A stretch of 64,000 bases of DNA from Blastobasis lacticolella (GCA_905147135.1 LR990068.1:2996001-3060000), one strand, 5' to 3'; counted from the stretch's first letter, positions 51,483 to 63,017 are shown. Notes: generated by a model from the letters alone, not told the origin. A program made the numbers and translations.

Positions 51483-51879
51483 TTACTTTATTTACTTAAA
51501 TTTATTACACTACCTAAACAGTAGGTAAGTAAGTACAGCAATTACTCTTGGTAAGCAACAAGTAGCTGTATAAAATAATACTGATGTAGCCCTCACTGGT
51601 ATAGCATTAATGGTATTTTATACTGCGAGCCTTAAGAGCCTTGGTCAAGGGTGTGCCGCCCTAATGCAGTTAGACCACCTGCCTCCCTTCCCGCCCGTAA
51701 TTATATAAATGGGCCCCAGTCTGTGCAGTGCGGGACAGGGAAACAAGGTCAGTGAAAGATAAGCGACGGGGTCATTGAAATTATGTTAGTCAGTAAAAGC
51801 TGAAGTGTTTCTCATTGGCATAAATTAGAAATGTCTTATTAAATTTAACAATTGCTTACATCTACTAAGGTAATATTTA

Positions 51880-52032
51880 TTTGGGCATAAATAAAATATT
51901 TACAGAACCATAAGAAATAAACTAAAAGTAAGACTAAAGCTAAAAAATAAAAAAATAAAAAATGACATCCAGATCGCTGCACCCCGGAATGGTGTCCAGA
52001 CAGCTGGCTACGCTGCCTCGTTGGATAGCATA
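51880..52032 (-). mobile_element. Endonuclease-RT LINE C-terminus, third copy
   Basis: Minus frame reads AIQRGSVASCLDTIPGCSDL, matching AIQRGNAASLMGTIP at 48.6 kb. A/T-rich tail on the left (taaaaaataaaaaaataaaa). Very short. Confidence 0.55.
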
Positions 52033-52229
52033 ACTTTATTCTATTTAGTTAATATAATTATTTTAACAACTTGTAGTTAAATTGTAATGTAGAAGAAAGA
52101 GAGAGGTAAAGAAATCCCTCCGCATTCCTCTCATCCACTGACCCATCATCCCCCTATCCCACCACTGAAACTCTTGTTTAGCTAGGATGTATAGCGGCGA
52201 GACAAAGAGACAAAGGAAATTAAATCGCA

Positions 52230-52450
52230 TTATTTGATCCAGAGATTAAAACTTTCATCAGTATCCTCTTCATTATCATTAAACGCCACTCGAAACGTCA
52301 TCATATCATTAAACGCCACTCGTTGCAGTCCACTACTGGACATAGGCCTCCCCCAAGACACGCCTCTTAGACCAGTCCGCAGTCTTGCACCAGTCACCGC
52401 CATCAGTGCGAAGATCACCGCTTCATCTAGCCCAGCGATCAACAATTAAT
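52230..52450 (-). mobile_element. RTE-like 3' end (third family)
   Basis: A minus frame contains DWCKTADWSKRRVLGEAYVQ followed by a stop and WTAT, the usual end of RTE ORF2. The tail carries two copies of cgagtggcgtttaatgata. Confidence 0.5.
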
Positions 52451-52454
52451 ATTT

Positions 52455-52960
52455 CCTGCACACCGGTTCAAAAGAGATCTTAGACTCGTTTATGTAAAGC
52501 TGCCCGAGAAATTGAAGCTAGGAGTTCTAATCAGTTTGTAAATAAATACATACAAAAAAAAACAATCATTTTTGTACTACACTTTTTAAAAAAATACCCG
52601 TTTTCAACGCCCACTGCAATGCCAGCAGTGTACAGCGCCGTACGCCTTGCGCTCGTTAAAATACCTTTACCTCATTCCTGGCCTCAACTCATGTCGACCT
52701 CTTTCTATGTCCTGCAGTGTAATACTGCAGAGAGCTTTCCACCTTGCCCCCAAGTGTAGCTTAATAAAATGAAATCGAGCTTTACTGATATTTTATTTGA
52801 AAGGGAGCAGCAGTTTAAAGGTTATCTCTAGTCTGAGCGCAACATTGTTGTACATTAGCCTCATCATCAATGTTCCATTTACGGTTTTACCCTCATTCTA
52901 CTATAAAGGTGTTTAACCCCCCCAGCTCCAGAGGGGTTTTGTAAGTTTCGAGTGTGTATC
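52455..52960. other. Intergenic
   Basis: No feature recognised. Confidence 0.35.
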
Positions 52961-52962
52961 TT

Positions 52963-53108
52963 TTTTTTTTATACCACTAAGGTGGCAAACAAGCTTACGG
53001 CCTGCCTGATGGTAAGCAGTCACCGCAGCCTATGGACGTTTGCAATACCAGGAGCATCACCCACGCGTTGCCGACCCCGTAAAAACCTTTTAACCCCTTT
53101 CTTGAATC
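52963..53108 (-). mobile_element. LINE-J3 3' end
   Basis: Minus frame: FKKGVKRFLRGRQRVGDAPG, then IANVHRLR-stop. Read on plus it starts with a T run (tttttttttataccactaag). Confidence 0.7.
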
Positions 53109-53171
53109 TATTTAGGTGGGTGTAGGGAAAGGGGGTTGCTCCACCTCCGTGGTGAAATAAAATCATCTTTA

Positions 53172-53512
53172 TCTTGGCGTTAATGTCCCGGTTGTGCGCT
53201 CGCACACGAAGGTCCGTCTTGACCGTGATCTAGGATTTGGCAGATCAGATAATTGCAGTGGAGCGACTGCCATCTGACCTCCGTGACGCCAGGGAAACCA
53301 GACCAGATTGCATCATGGTTACACATTCAAGCGCCTGAATGTACGAGTTTAATTACCATGTTTTTGTTAACCGTAAAAGAGCATCGGTTAGTATTCAACT
53401 AATGTACATAACTCAGAAAAGAGTCATTAGTACATTGCCGGAGTGGGATACGACCTCTCACTTAGATACTAGTCGAATACCGTAGCTACTCGGCCACCGA
53501 CAAATTAGTATT
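53172..53512 (-). mobile_element. SINE-A, nearly complete
   Basis: Read on plus: tatcttggcgttaatgtccc, ggatttggcagatcagataa, ccatctgacctccgtgacgc, tagtattcaactaatgtaca, then head agctactcggccaccgac. B box degenerate. Confidence 0.7.
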
Positions 53513-53514
53513 CA

Positions 53515-54560
53515 ACATTAATAATGTACTGGTTGAACTTGAGGTATCCGGAGCCAATTGGCACCACGGTGAACTATAAATAAATAAATAAAATATATTT
53601 ATTCAGGAAAGATTTGTAAAAAACAGTGTTACAGTGGGTTCACTTAGTGTAGATTGCTAAGACTATTTGCACAAATTTATTTTTAAACCCTGAGATCCAA
53701 ACTAGGCAATAGCCTGTATCTTGGAATTCAGTGTTCTGCCGTAGAAGCTATTTAATGACTATAATTTAAACAACCACATATACTTATAGAGTTATGTCAC
53801 AAATGTATGTAGATCTAGTCTAGTCTAAGATGACGCGCCCCACTACTTAGTTAGTTGATTTCGATGTGTGAGTGCAAATATTAATAACGACACTTCATCT
53901 GTGTGGGAGCCAATGAACGGCGCGTGCTCCGACGTTTCGTTTGAATCTTACCGGCAACTGAATGACCAATTACAATGGCATTTGTATATGTATTGCGTCC
54001 ATATTATAAACTTGCTTGTGTGCGTTAATGCGATAGTGGAACGCGTCATTTTAAATTAGACGAGCTCTACTTAAAAACGAGTGAGGGAGGAGTATACAGT
54101 GTACTTATTACTTTCTTTAAATACTGAATTACATTGCCACATACGTTACTCATAAGTGGCAGGGGTGCCATTCTTCCCCTGCTCGCGCCAAACTAGTCTC
54201 TCCAGTAAAAAGGTAGCCAAGCTACTTTCCCTTTGATAACGCTTGGTCCCTCTTTGAAAGAGCGAGACTCGGAAACGGATGGCAGAATAGCCTGCCCATT
54301 GAAAAGATAAGAACAAAATTTTTGCTCGTTTTTGTCGGAGAGGTTGGCAATTATTGTATACGGTTATTTTTACGAGGTAAGGTAGGTTCGGCTTAAGAGG
54401 ACGCTTTCAGTCTTTTATAGGTTTTAAACACAGATTCTGAGGTAGCTGTATGATTTAGAAACTTGAAACTTTAGTATATGTTTCTTGGAATCCTCAACTA
54501 GTATTCGTGTACCAAAAACGCGATTAAATGAATTTTCTTTGCTGCGATATATTTTTATGA
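53515..54560. other. Intergenic, possibly single-copy
   Basis: 53850-54060 has a less AT-rich stretch and a 63-codon frame with no known motif. No repeat family of this window was seen in 53.8-54.5 kb. Confidence 0.3.
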
Positions 54561-54569
54561 TATTTTTGT

Positions 54570-54830
54570 AGGTCTTTAAATGAACGTGGATAAGACGATA
54601 TTATGTCAAATGTCCATGTTATGATTACTCCAGTGACAGTTGGAGGTGCTCCACTCGAAGTTGGCGACTATACATACCTAGGACAAACAGTCCAGATGGA
54701 CCAACGGTCTGGTAAAGATCGCAGGTACAAGCTGGATGCGCAAGGCATAGGTCCGGCCTTTGTGGAGATCTCTGGGGAAGGCCTATGCCCAGCAGTGGGC
54801 GTCTTCCAGCAGATACGATGATGTTTTTGA
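54570..54830 (+). mobile_element. RTE-B copy with large internal deletion
   Basis: The left part reads MSNVHVMITPVTVGGAPLEV, then YTYLGQTVQM, the region just after the RT catalytic core in RTE-type ORF2. At about 54707 it passes directly to the RTE-B C-terminal DNA (ggtaaagatcgcaggtacaa to gtgggcgtcttccagcagat, tail gatgatg). A large central part of the ORF is missing. Confidence 0.7.
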
Positions 54831-55239
54831 AAGATTGTAACGGATTTCTCGTAAACCGCTTAAGATAGGTAGATGCAATATATACCAATAACAGAGACAC
54901 ACTGTGTTAAAACACATGTAGAAGAATTTTGTCTAAATTGTTCAGATGTCTTGTAATTCACGAAAAAACATAAAATACATATAAGCATACCTACTTAGGT
55001 CGTAAGGTTCAACTTTATGGCCGCACATGTAAACGTAAATATGGCCGTCATGTAAAAACAAATGACAGGCGGCGGCCAGACGGCGTTCTCATAACACCAC
55101 ATTAAATTCGAAATCAAGTTCGAAAGTATGAAGTTATGAAAGTATGTTACATTGTTACATTTATATGAAGTCAAAAAAGTAGTCAAAGAAGTGGAGGCTT
55201 TAATGCATGTAATAAGCTAATCACCCACACATTTACTCG

Positions 55240-55283
55240 CCGAACACACGCACACACACACACACACGTACGCACACACACTC

Positions 55284-55363
<80 letters not shown>

Positions 55364-55364
55364 G

Positions 55365-55395
<31 letters not shown>

Positions 55396-55412
55396 ACATA
55401 TATACACATCCA
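55240..55412. repeat. (AC)n microsatellite
   Basis: About 85 dinucleotides with scattered ACGC, ACTC and ATAC interruptions. Confidence 0.95.
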
Positions 55413-55491
55413 CTAGTTAGGCAATACTTAATAATTAAGTACTTACTTTTTGTTTTGATGCCTTAATTATTTTATACGTACTTACCTAATA

Positions 55492-56653
55492 GTAGGGGAG
55501 CCCACGATGCTAAATGGGGATTTACTCGAGCGTCATAGAGACCTATTGAGTTGCGAAGCTTAGATAATAAAAAGAAAAAAATGTTATATAATGTATACCT
55601 TTTCATCGGTGGGGGGAGCGGCTATAGATTTTCAAAAATGTAAAAAAAAACTATTGCATGGACATACTCGAGCGCGTCAGATATTGATAGCATCCATGTC
55701 CTACGTATTTTTAATAATGTACGTATGTTAATCATGTTAATCATCATAATGGTGGTCATACGTAAGGGTTGAAAATGAGAAAAAACAATATATTATCGAG
55801 CGTGTCAGATTTTCTAAGGGGATGTTAAGTAAATCTAAAAAAATGCTTTAATCTAATAATCTGACGATTTGGATGTGACGCAAACTCGCGGCCATTATTA
55901 GAATGTGCCAAAAAAATTCGCCATTTTGAAATACTCAAGCGTGTCAGATTAAGATACATATGGTTCATCTTTATGTCCTAGACGTGCTGTCTCATAATCT
56001 GACGATTATCTGGAGGAATTCGCCTTTAATTAATAATTTAAAAAATAATTCGAATTTAATTTTTTTTTTATATCATTTATTTTTTTAAATCATTGCACGT
56101 AATTTATTGAGAACAGGCAACAGTAACCAGAGTGGGGACGGAGTTAGAGAGTAATAGATAGAGAAAAAGTGAGAGAGGAATAGAAACGCGGGGTGGGGAA
56201 TATAGGCATCACGTAGCTGCACGTATTAAACTTTATCAACGAATTTTTGTTACTTCGGCTTGTGGAAATCGTCAGATTATATATTTTTCGTTATCCTTGA
56301 ATTATTTCCTTCAAAATAAAAATAAATTCAGCCACACTCGAGAATGTCGAGATGACGTTTTTTTTTTACAACTTTGCAGCCCTCCCCCCTTCTTTACGTC
56401 ACTTGCAAATTGTCAGATTAGTGGAATATACACTTTTTAGCATGTAATTAACGCACCGTACCTTAATCTGATGCGCTCAAGAATTTCTGATGATCAATTT
56501 TTTTTTACTAATCTGATCCTTTATCCTTGACGGGCGGCCATATATATGAGGCTCATATTTGGTGGAGGTACTAAACCGGGTACAAGGTATCCCCCTGTAT
56601 ATTAATCTGCCACGCTTCAGTAAATACCGAAATCCCCGCTTGGGCTCCCCTAC
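55492..56653. mobile_element. 1.16 kb TIR element with iterated CTCGAGCGTGTCAGATT motif
   Basis: TIR gtaggggagccca is perfect at both ends and flanked by TA (55490-55491, 56654-56655). A second inverted block (ggggattt, then ttactcgagcg or ttactgaagcg) follows with small indels. Inside, tactcgagcgcgtcagat (55664), tatcgagcgtgtcagatttt (55793) and actcaagcgtgtcagattaa (55933) are direct variants. Single aatctga or tcagatt cores in either direction occur near 55856, 55995, 56270, 56412, 56466, 56506 and 56602. No transposase is present. TA duplication fits a Tc1/mariner-like or related mobiliser. Confidence 0.7.
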
Positions 56654-56689
56654 TAAAAAGTTATTAATTTAAACATGTATCAACTTGCA

Positions 56690-56800
56690 TTCTATGGAAG
56701 AGCGGGGCTTCCTGCTAGAGGTATTTTATACTTAAAAGGAAGATCCCAACCACTGTTGTATCTAATTAAGCATGTGTATGAAATAAATAAAGTTTGAAGT
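56690..56800 (+). mobile_element. LINE 3' UTR fragment
   Basis: gagcggggcttcctgctaga, cttaaaaggaagatcccaac, aataaataaagtttgaagt; same end as 37.06 kb. Confidence 0.5.
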
Positions 56801-56852
56801 ATTGTTCAATTTTTTAAATTCAATAGTTTGTCGCACATATTTTTCTATACTG

Positions 56853-56966
56853 GTCATCTTGGCGTTAATATTCCGGTAGTGCTCACGTGCGAGGGCCCGG
56901 AGTCCGCCTTGACCATGATCCTGGCTTTAATAGATCAGGTAATTACAGTAGAGCGACTGCCATCTG
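56853..56966 (-). mobile_element. SINE-A 3' half, cut by LINE-J3
   Basis: Read on plus: catcttggcgttaatattcc, cgcgagggcccggagtc-like sequence, cagtagagcgactgccatct; stops at the J3 fragment. Confidence 0.6.
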
Positions 56967-57172
56967 CACATGCATTAACCTGGAGAGGTTTTCCTTGGAG
57001 AGTACAACATGGAGTTCTTCAAGAAAGGGGTTAAAAGGTTTTTACGGGGTAGGCAACGCGTGGGTGATGCCCCTGGTATTGCAAACGTCCATAGGCTGCG
57101 GTGACGGCTTACCATCAGGCAGGCCGTAAGCTTGTTTGCCACCTTGGTGGAATAAAGACAAATAAATAACAA
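56967..57172 (+). mobile_element. LINE-J3 3' end
   Basis: ctggagaggttttccttgga, gtacaacatggagttcttca, aagaaaggggttaaaaggtt, taccatcaggcaggccgtaa. Confidence 0.7.
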
Positions 57173-57187
57173 TAATAATCCTTATTC

Positions 57188-57372
57188 GCCAAAAAAAATA
57201 AAGACCGCATACCGCCTGATGGTAAGTCACGATGCGGCCGAACTTGGAGCATACCCGTCTTGGAACAGCCTATTCACTCTAGCCTTGAAGGTGTCCAGAT
57301 TAAATTGATCAGAAAACACCCTCGCACGTAAAGATGTATTTGCATTCCGTAGTCGTACGCATTATAAACTCC
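57188..57372 (-). mobile_element. LINE-J4 3' end
   Basis: Read on plus: gcctgatggtaagtcacgat, gcggccgaacttggagcata, ccttgaaggtgtccagatta, cacgtaaagatgtatttgca. Confidence 0.65.
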
Positions 57373-58044
57373 TCCACTGATTCGACGATTTGACGACGAC
57401 GACGATTCGATTGACGAGTCATTGTCATTGTGCTTTAATTAAATACATTAGTGTAGTAATATACCTATTGTACATATGTATGAGACAGATATTTACTGCT
57501 GATCGAATGTCAAATACATATTTTTCCACACACAGTAAAAACAATAAAGATTTTTATGATTTATGATTATGATTATGATTATGACCTCCGTGACCTTGTT
57601 AACAATTAACACCTAACTAGATGACTTATTACAGTAAAAAAACTTAGATAGGTACTTACTTTTGTAAATCGCATGTCTACTTTTGCCTCTTCTCGTAGAA
57701 GGTACGAGAAAATTCTTGCAACATTTGTACACAACAAATGCTGCAAAAGTTTCATTTCGTTCCAAATGATAAAGGAGACGCCGAAGTAATGGTGGCACGT
57801 ATATTTCTGTTCTGAATAAAGGAAGGTGTTAGTTATTCTTCATAAATAACGAAGTTGGAAACTCGTTGAGGTCTATCCGCTGGGAATGAATCCTTTCTTT
57901 ACGAGATTTAGTTTCGCTTGTTGTTGGATTGAGTTCTTGGTTTCTTCAGTTTAGAATAGCAGATACATTATAGGGTAGATACCATACGAGCAAAAAATAT
58001 GTTGCCAATCTAAGGTAGCTCTCCCTTACCTTAGCTAACTTTCC

Positions 58045-58265
58045 AATCTTCATCATCATCATCACAGCCCGTAACAGTCCACTGCAGGACTTAGGGCCTC
58101 TCCCACGAAAGGGGAGGTTATTGCCATAATCTCCACGCTTGGCAGGCGGGTTGGAGATCGCAGTTTTTAAATATAACAATGGAAAATGCTGCTGCCCATT
58201 TTTCAGACTACGGAGACTTTTGATCTTTTGCCTCGAAAACATTAGTCGCCTTGTACGACACCCAA
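58045..58265 (-). repeat. Rep-D
   Basis: Read on plus: (cat)n, cacagcccgtaacagtccac, ggcaggcgggttggagatcg, attagtcgccttgtacgaca; 5' end truncated. Confidence 0.65.
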
Positions 58266-58332
58266 TCCAATCTTATTGGTAGATAATATAATTTTAACTT
58301 AATTTCACTTAATAGCAGTTTGCTTCGATTTA

Positions 58333-58502
58333 TAGAATAGAATAGAATAGAATAGAATAGAATAGAATAGAATAGAATAGAATAGAATAGAATAGAATAG
58401 AATAGAATAGAATAGAATAGAATAGAATAGAATAGAATAGAATAGAATAGAATAGAATAGAATAGAATAGAATAGAATAGAATAGAATAGAATAGAATAG
58501 AA
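58333..58502. repeat. (AATAG)34 microsatellite
   Basis: Perfect 5-bp repeat over 170 bp, followed by aaaacatttatttacacaaa, probably an expanded LINE tail (minus strand). Confidence 0.95.
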
Positions 58503-58741
58503 AACATTTATTTACACAAAATAACAATAAACACAGTACATTATGGCTTAGATCGGCTTCGAAACGCTGACCCCCATCAATATAGTCAACGGATAGTCAA
58601 CTGTCACGATGAAATAGGGACGTAGCCAGGAAAATAATAAAAACATTCTTTATAAATTGATTTCAAAGTGCTCCGCCAAGCGTAATGTTCGACGTTTATA
58701 GTGTTCAGAGGATTTGGTTTCGGTTTCATTTTTATATATTT

Positions 58742-58888
58742 TGAAGAACGTCGGTGGCCTAGTGGTTAAGGAGTCCGACTCGTAAGTAAGAGCGGGTTCG
58801 GACCCCAGTGCTGCCATTTAAAAATGACTCTTTTCTGAGTTATGTACATTAGTTGAACGGGAGCATAATCGGGACAATAACGCAAAGA
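58742..58888 (+). mobile_element. SINE-A with large internal deletion
   Basis: Well-preserved head (cgtcggtggcctagtggtta, cgactcgtaagtaagag, gggttcggacccc), cttttctgagttatgtacat, then at 58858 a jump from agttgaac to the 3' tip (gagcataatcgggacaataa). Confidence 0.7.
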
Positions 58889-58889
58889 G

Positions 58890-59880
58890 GTGAGAGGAGA
58901 GAGAAGAGGAGAGGGTGGTTTCGGTTTTTTAAGTGAAACTTGTTGTTCCAGGCCTTAGTTTTAATTCCGTTCGAACTAGAGCAACCGACTGGGAAAGTAC
59001 ACACATACAGAATATCGCAGCCAAATAATACAATTTTTAGCAGTATTGTGTTCCTGCTGATATGATCTCCAGTATGCCCATCGGTTCATCGTTGACATAA
59101 CATATATAGAGTACTCTTTATTTCACCATGAATGTCTATAAAATACAATACTGTTTATTATGTTTTGTGTATTCCAATAGGAATCTCGGAATCCAAATCG
59201 GATCAGGATCCGAAATTACTTATCCATAACATTCATATTGCAAAATCCGTACCTATCGGTTGGTTGCAGATACGGGTATTTTTTGTTTTCGGATATCCGA
59301 CGGTTACGGTTACGGAGCTCCGGTTACAGTCCTGCAAACTAACCTAAATTTTTTTTGGGAATTACTCGATCAACTATGGACTCGTCCATCTAACCGAAAC
59401 CATCGCCAACGCTAAACTCCGTAAACACCTTCCAACTCTGAGTTTTTAGTTTATAAACTTCATTTGAAACCGAGACCGAATCTATTATTATACTCGTCTC
59501 ATCTCTAGTCCAATATCGAAGCCATAAAGGTTGCTCTTGGAAATAAAGCAAATTGACTGGCCTCACTGGCTTTGTCTATAGGCCGTATAAACAGGATGTC
59601 TCAACAAGATATGAGTTTAAAAAATGAATGAGTAAATAAAAATATTTTTAAATTGTTAGTTTCAGTTTTTGGGGTGTGTTATAGCCAAATAAAAATACGT
59701 CTATGTCTATATATATTAGAAATAAGGGTTGCTGTATGTAAAGAATTTGGCGTGCAATAACATTTGTTGAGTTTCTCTGTTGTCGGAAGGGTAAGTATCT
59801 TTTTTTTTGCTAAAAACGTCGATAACGATTTTGTAAACGTAATCGTAAATGCGCAGGTAGTGATTGTAAATATTTTCCTT
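58890..59880. other. Intergenic
   Basis: No recurrent element or coding motif recognised. Confidence 0.35.
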
Positions 59881-59882
59881 AT

Positions 59883-60005
59883 GTATGTATGTATGTAAAC
59901 TCTTTATTGCTTATTAAAAAACTACAGGAGTTACATAAGTGTAATTTTACATAGCAAAGGCGGGCTTATTCCATAATGGGATTTTGTCCAGCCAACCTTA
60001 TACCC
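59883..60005 (-). mobile_element. LINE-K2 3' UTR, (TATG) tail
   Basis: Read on plus: tatgtatgtatgtatgtaaa, ctctttattgct, gcaaaggcgggcttattcca. Confidence 0.55.
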
Positions 60006-60295
60006 TCTGAAAGGAGATCTAAGAAGCGATGGAGGCAATATTGAGCTCTTAAATTAAATTACATTCATCTCCTTATGCCTTATCTTTGTCTTACATGAAA
60101 CTGAAATATCCTGGCTGCAAACCACCGTGAGACAACTGATGAACACAAAGAAGAAATTGAATTTTCGTGAAATCCAGCACCGCAGTAGCTAATAAAGTGA
60201 AATGTACTGCGAAATTTCGTCAATAGTGTAGATACTGCCAAAAAAACAACAATGGAAATTTAACTAAAATTTTGTGTCAAGATTATTTAATCATT

Positions 60296-60515
60296 GCTCA
60301 TCATCACAGTCCATAACAGTCCACTGCAAATCTTAGGGCCTATTCCATGAAAGGGGAGGTTACTGCAATAATCTCCACGATTGGCAGACGGGTTGAAGAT
60401 AGCAGTGGTATAAATATGACAATGGAAAACGCTGCTGCCCATTTTCCGGTCTACGGAGATTCTAGATCTTTTGCCTCTTAAACATTAGTCGCCTTGTACG
60501 ATATCCACGAGTAGT
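60296..60515 (-). repeat. Rep-D
   Basis: Read on plus: catcacagtccataacagtc, cgattggcagacgggttgaa, attagtcgccttgtacgata. Confidence 0.65.
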
Positions 60516-60599
60516 TTTTAAAGTTTTAAATGAAAGTTATTTCAATTTTTTTTTTATGTGAAATAGACAGGGTATTTGACTGCCATCTATCAATTTTCA

Positions 60600-61145
60600 A
60601 AATAAGTTTTTGTTGGAACATCCTATACGTCTACTAGAATAGGGATGGGGTCCCATGTTTCCAGTGCAATGACTCCTATTTCAGACAACTACCCGACTCG
60701 GTTAAATAACTCTATGTATAGTGGATATAGTACCAACCCTTTACTTAAATAATTTATTTTATGTATTACGACATACAAACAGGCCAGCGAACCACCTGAC
60801 GGAAAGAGGTGACCTCCGCCTATGGACATCAGCAATACCAGGGGCGCTACTAATGCGTTGCCCGCCTCTGAAGAGACCTCTAATATACCTCTTTAACGAT
60901 CCCATGTCATAGTCCAAAGGAAACACTGTGGCTGGGAGCTCATTCTACATCCGAACCGTAGGAGCGAGAAACGTTCGAAAGGCGAACCTTCAAAAAATCA
61001 AGTTTGAAATTCTAGTTATTTTTGGGATACCCTTTATATCTACTAAGTTAGGGATGGGGTCCCATGTTTCCAGTGCAATGATTTCCATTTCAGACAACTA
61101 CCCGACATGGTAAAATAACTCTATGTAGAGTGGATATAGAAACCC
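60600..61145. repeat. Direct repeat pair flanking a LINE-J1 fragment
   Basis: ggatggggtcccatgtttcc and ttcagacaactacccgac, then taactctatgta, occur in order at 60643-60730 and again at 61050-61142. LINE-J1 DNA lies between. Confidence 0.65.
60765..60985 (-). mobile_element. LINE-J1 3' end
   Basis: Read on plus: cacctgacggaaagaggtga, tgcgttgcccgcctctgaag, ccatgtcatagtccaaagga, ggctgggagctcattctaca. Confidence 0.7.
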
Positions 61146-61180
61146 TTTTCTCTTGACAAAGGATTTGCGGTAGAAATATA

Positions 61181-61352
61181 CAGGGTGTTACATAATATAT
61201 GTATGAAGCCGTGAACTGGATGGAGTGCTAAACATATTAAAACGATAGGTACAATTATTTCTGTAGTACGTGAAATTTTTGTACCTATCGTTTTCATACA
61301 TTTAGCACTCTATCCAGTACACGGTTTCATACACATATTATGTAACAACCTG
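61181..61352. mobile_element. 172-bp hairpin MITE
   Basis: Left cagggtgttacataatatat ... aaaacgataggtacaa; the right half is its inverse (ttgtacctatcgttttcata ... tattatgtaacaacctg). About 75 bp per arm, roughly 85 percent by eye. Confidence 0.7.
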
Positions 61353-61886
61353 TGTGAGGCTGAACTTATCCAGGCTTGAGAGACTTTTTCCACCGAAAAC
61401 TGCTCGATCACGTACAGAATTTGTATGAAAAATAGTAGGGCGATCGAATTTATAATTTTTAGGCTTGGTAAGTTCATCGTTGACCCTTTTTCCTGTATAA
61501 CAATGAGAGTGAAAAAATGGCAATCTATTTATTGCAAACTTCCACCACCTCGTCCAATCACTTTCATTTTCATGCGCTGCTGAGTATCAACTGGAACTCT
61601 GGCTACGTAGCTGTTCTCCAAAAACAAAATCCCCAATTTAAAAATTTTTAGAGAAGTCTAGATCTTCTAGGCAAGTATGCTGTCTTTACCGTCGCTTCCT
61701 ATAAGATGAGATGAGGCTATATGCGTATTTTATTGCTTATAAAAAATAGGGCGGTTGACACACCGTGCGAGGTACGAGTATAATATTATTTAAAAAAATG
61801 GCTTGGATCAACTTGATTCCATTATTAAGCTTCCGTCAGTCTTACAACAATGATAACGAATATTTATTACAGTAGGTACCAACAAC

Positions 61887-62132
61887 TTTTAATGTCATAC
61901 GGTAGGCAAACAGGCAAGCGGGCCACCTGATGGAAAGTGGTCACCACTGCCTATAGACATTAGCAACACCGAGAGGATCGCCAATGCGTTGCACACCTCT
62001 ATAACACGTTACTCTGGCAGCAAAAATATAAATGTCCCTCCACTGCCAAAGCTACGGTTCCCCAAATTCCCACCCCATGGAGCACTGGAAACCTCACTCA
62101 CCGGCAAAAACACAATACTATTTCTATTGTAT
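61887..62132 (-). mobile_element. LINE-J2 3' end
   Basis: Read on plus: atgtcatacggtaggcaaac, ccacctgatggaaagtggtc, tctataacacgttactctgg, ccactgccaaagctacggtt. Confidence 0.65.
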
Positions 62133-62404
62133 TGGTGTGTTAAAAATTGAAATATTTAACTCAAGGTTAGCCCCTAAATCATGCTGGTGCAAAATATAAT
62201 TAAACTGCAAATTAGAATTTACCTTGATTACATTTAATGAATTTACTTTAGTGGAAAAAGCCACAAAAGCAAAACACCAAAATATTTTTCACTTTCCATA
62301 CAAGCTACAGGACCTATACTATACCAATCCATGTCACGCTTGCCTTGTTTTATGTAGATATACACTTACAGAATACCGCAGCTAAACAATACTCTTTTAA
62401 ATAG

Positions 62405-62500
62405 TAGATACTATTGGTGTTGCTAATGTCTATAGGCAGTGGTGACCACTTTCCATCAGGTGGCCCACTTGCCTGTTTGCTTACAGTACGACATTAAAAA
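62405..62500 (+). mobile_element. LINE-J2 3' tip
   Basis: tgttgctaatgtctataggc, ccactttccatcaggtggcc, acgacattaaaaaaa. Inverted relative to the copy at 61.89 kb. Confidence 0.65.
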
Positions 62501-62504
62501 AAAT

Positions 62505-63010
62505 ATATTTATTTTACCGCCCAAACTTATCTATCCCGATGCCCGCGTCGCTGTTGTTGACAATAAACGACATTTAAAAATGGCGACACATAGTTCCAGT
62601 TTTGGCCACCAAGTCAGTTAAGTGTGGCACTTTACATGCAATTTTGAACGTCAATTTCAGAGATCGCAAAATATGAAGAGAGCCCAACGATAAAAAAGAT
62701 GGCTGGACCCTACCAATAATATATGAGTCGCTATATCCATAGGTATTTCGTTTTTCTATGCATGAAAAGGGATGATTTCGTAGCAACAGAAGGTTGCACG
62801 ATCGCTGTATGCATTTAAATATAGCTGGTACGGGAAAGGGTAGAAAATTTTGCCATACATTTCATACACAGTAAGCCTGCATCCCAGGGGTACCTACCCC
62901 TGTCGAATTTTGTCGTGTTAGATGTTTATTGGTTTCCTTGCTTAATAAAACAAGGAACCCATATAGTTTGGCCTAATTGATTTATTGGTCTGTCTGCCCG
63001 CAGTTGTTGG
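62505..63010. other. Intergenic
   Basis: Nothing recognised. Confidence 0.35.
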
Positions 63011-63017
63011 TAGTCCT

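Noticed and set aside
51695..51735. TATA-box plus initiator-like core promoter (tatataaat then gcagtg)
   Set aside because: Spacing of about 25 bp is short and no gene or transcript feature follows; likely chance.
55217..55399. Cys/Val repeat frame
   Set aside because: Translation of the (AC)n microsatellite.
58208..58527. FYSIL-repeat open frames
   Set aside because: By-product of the (AATAG)n microsatellite.
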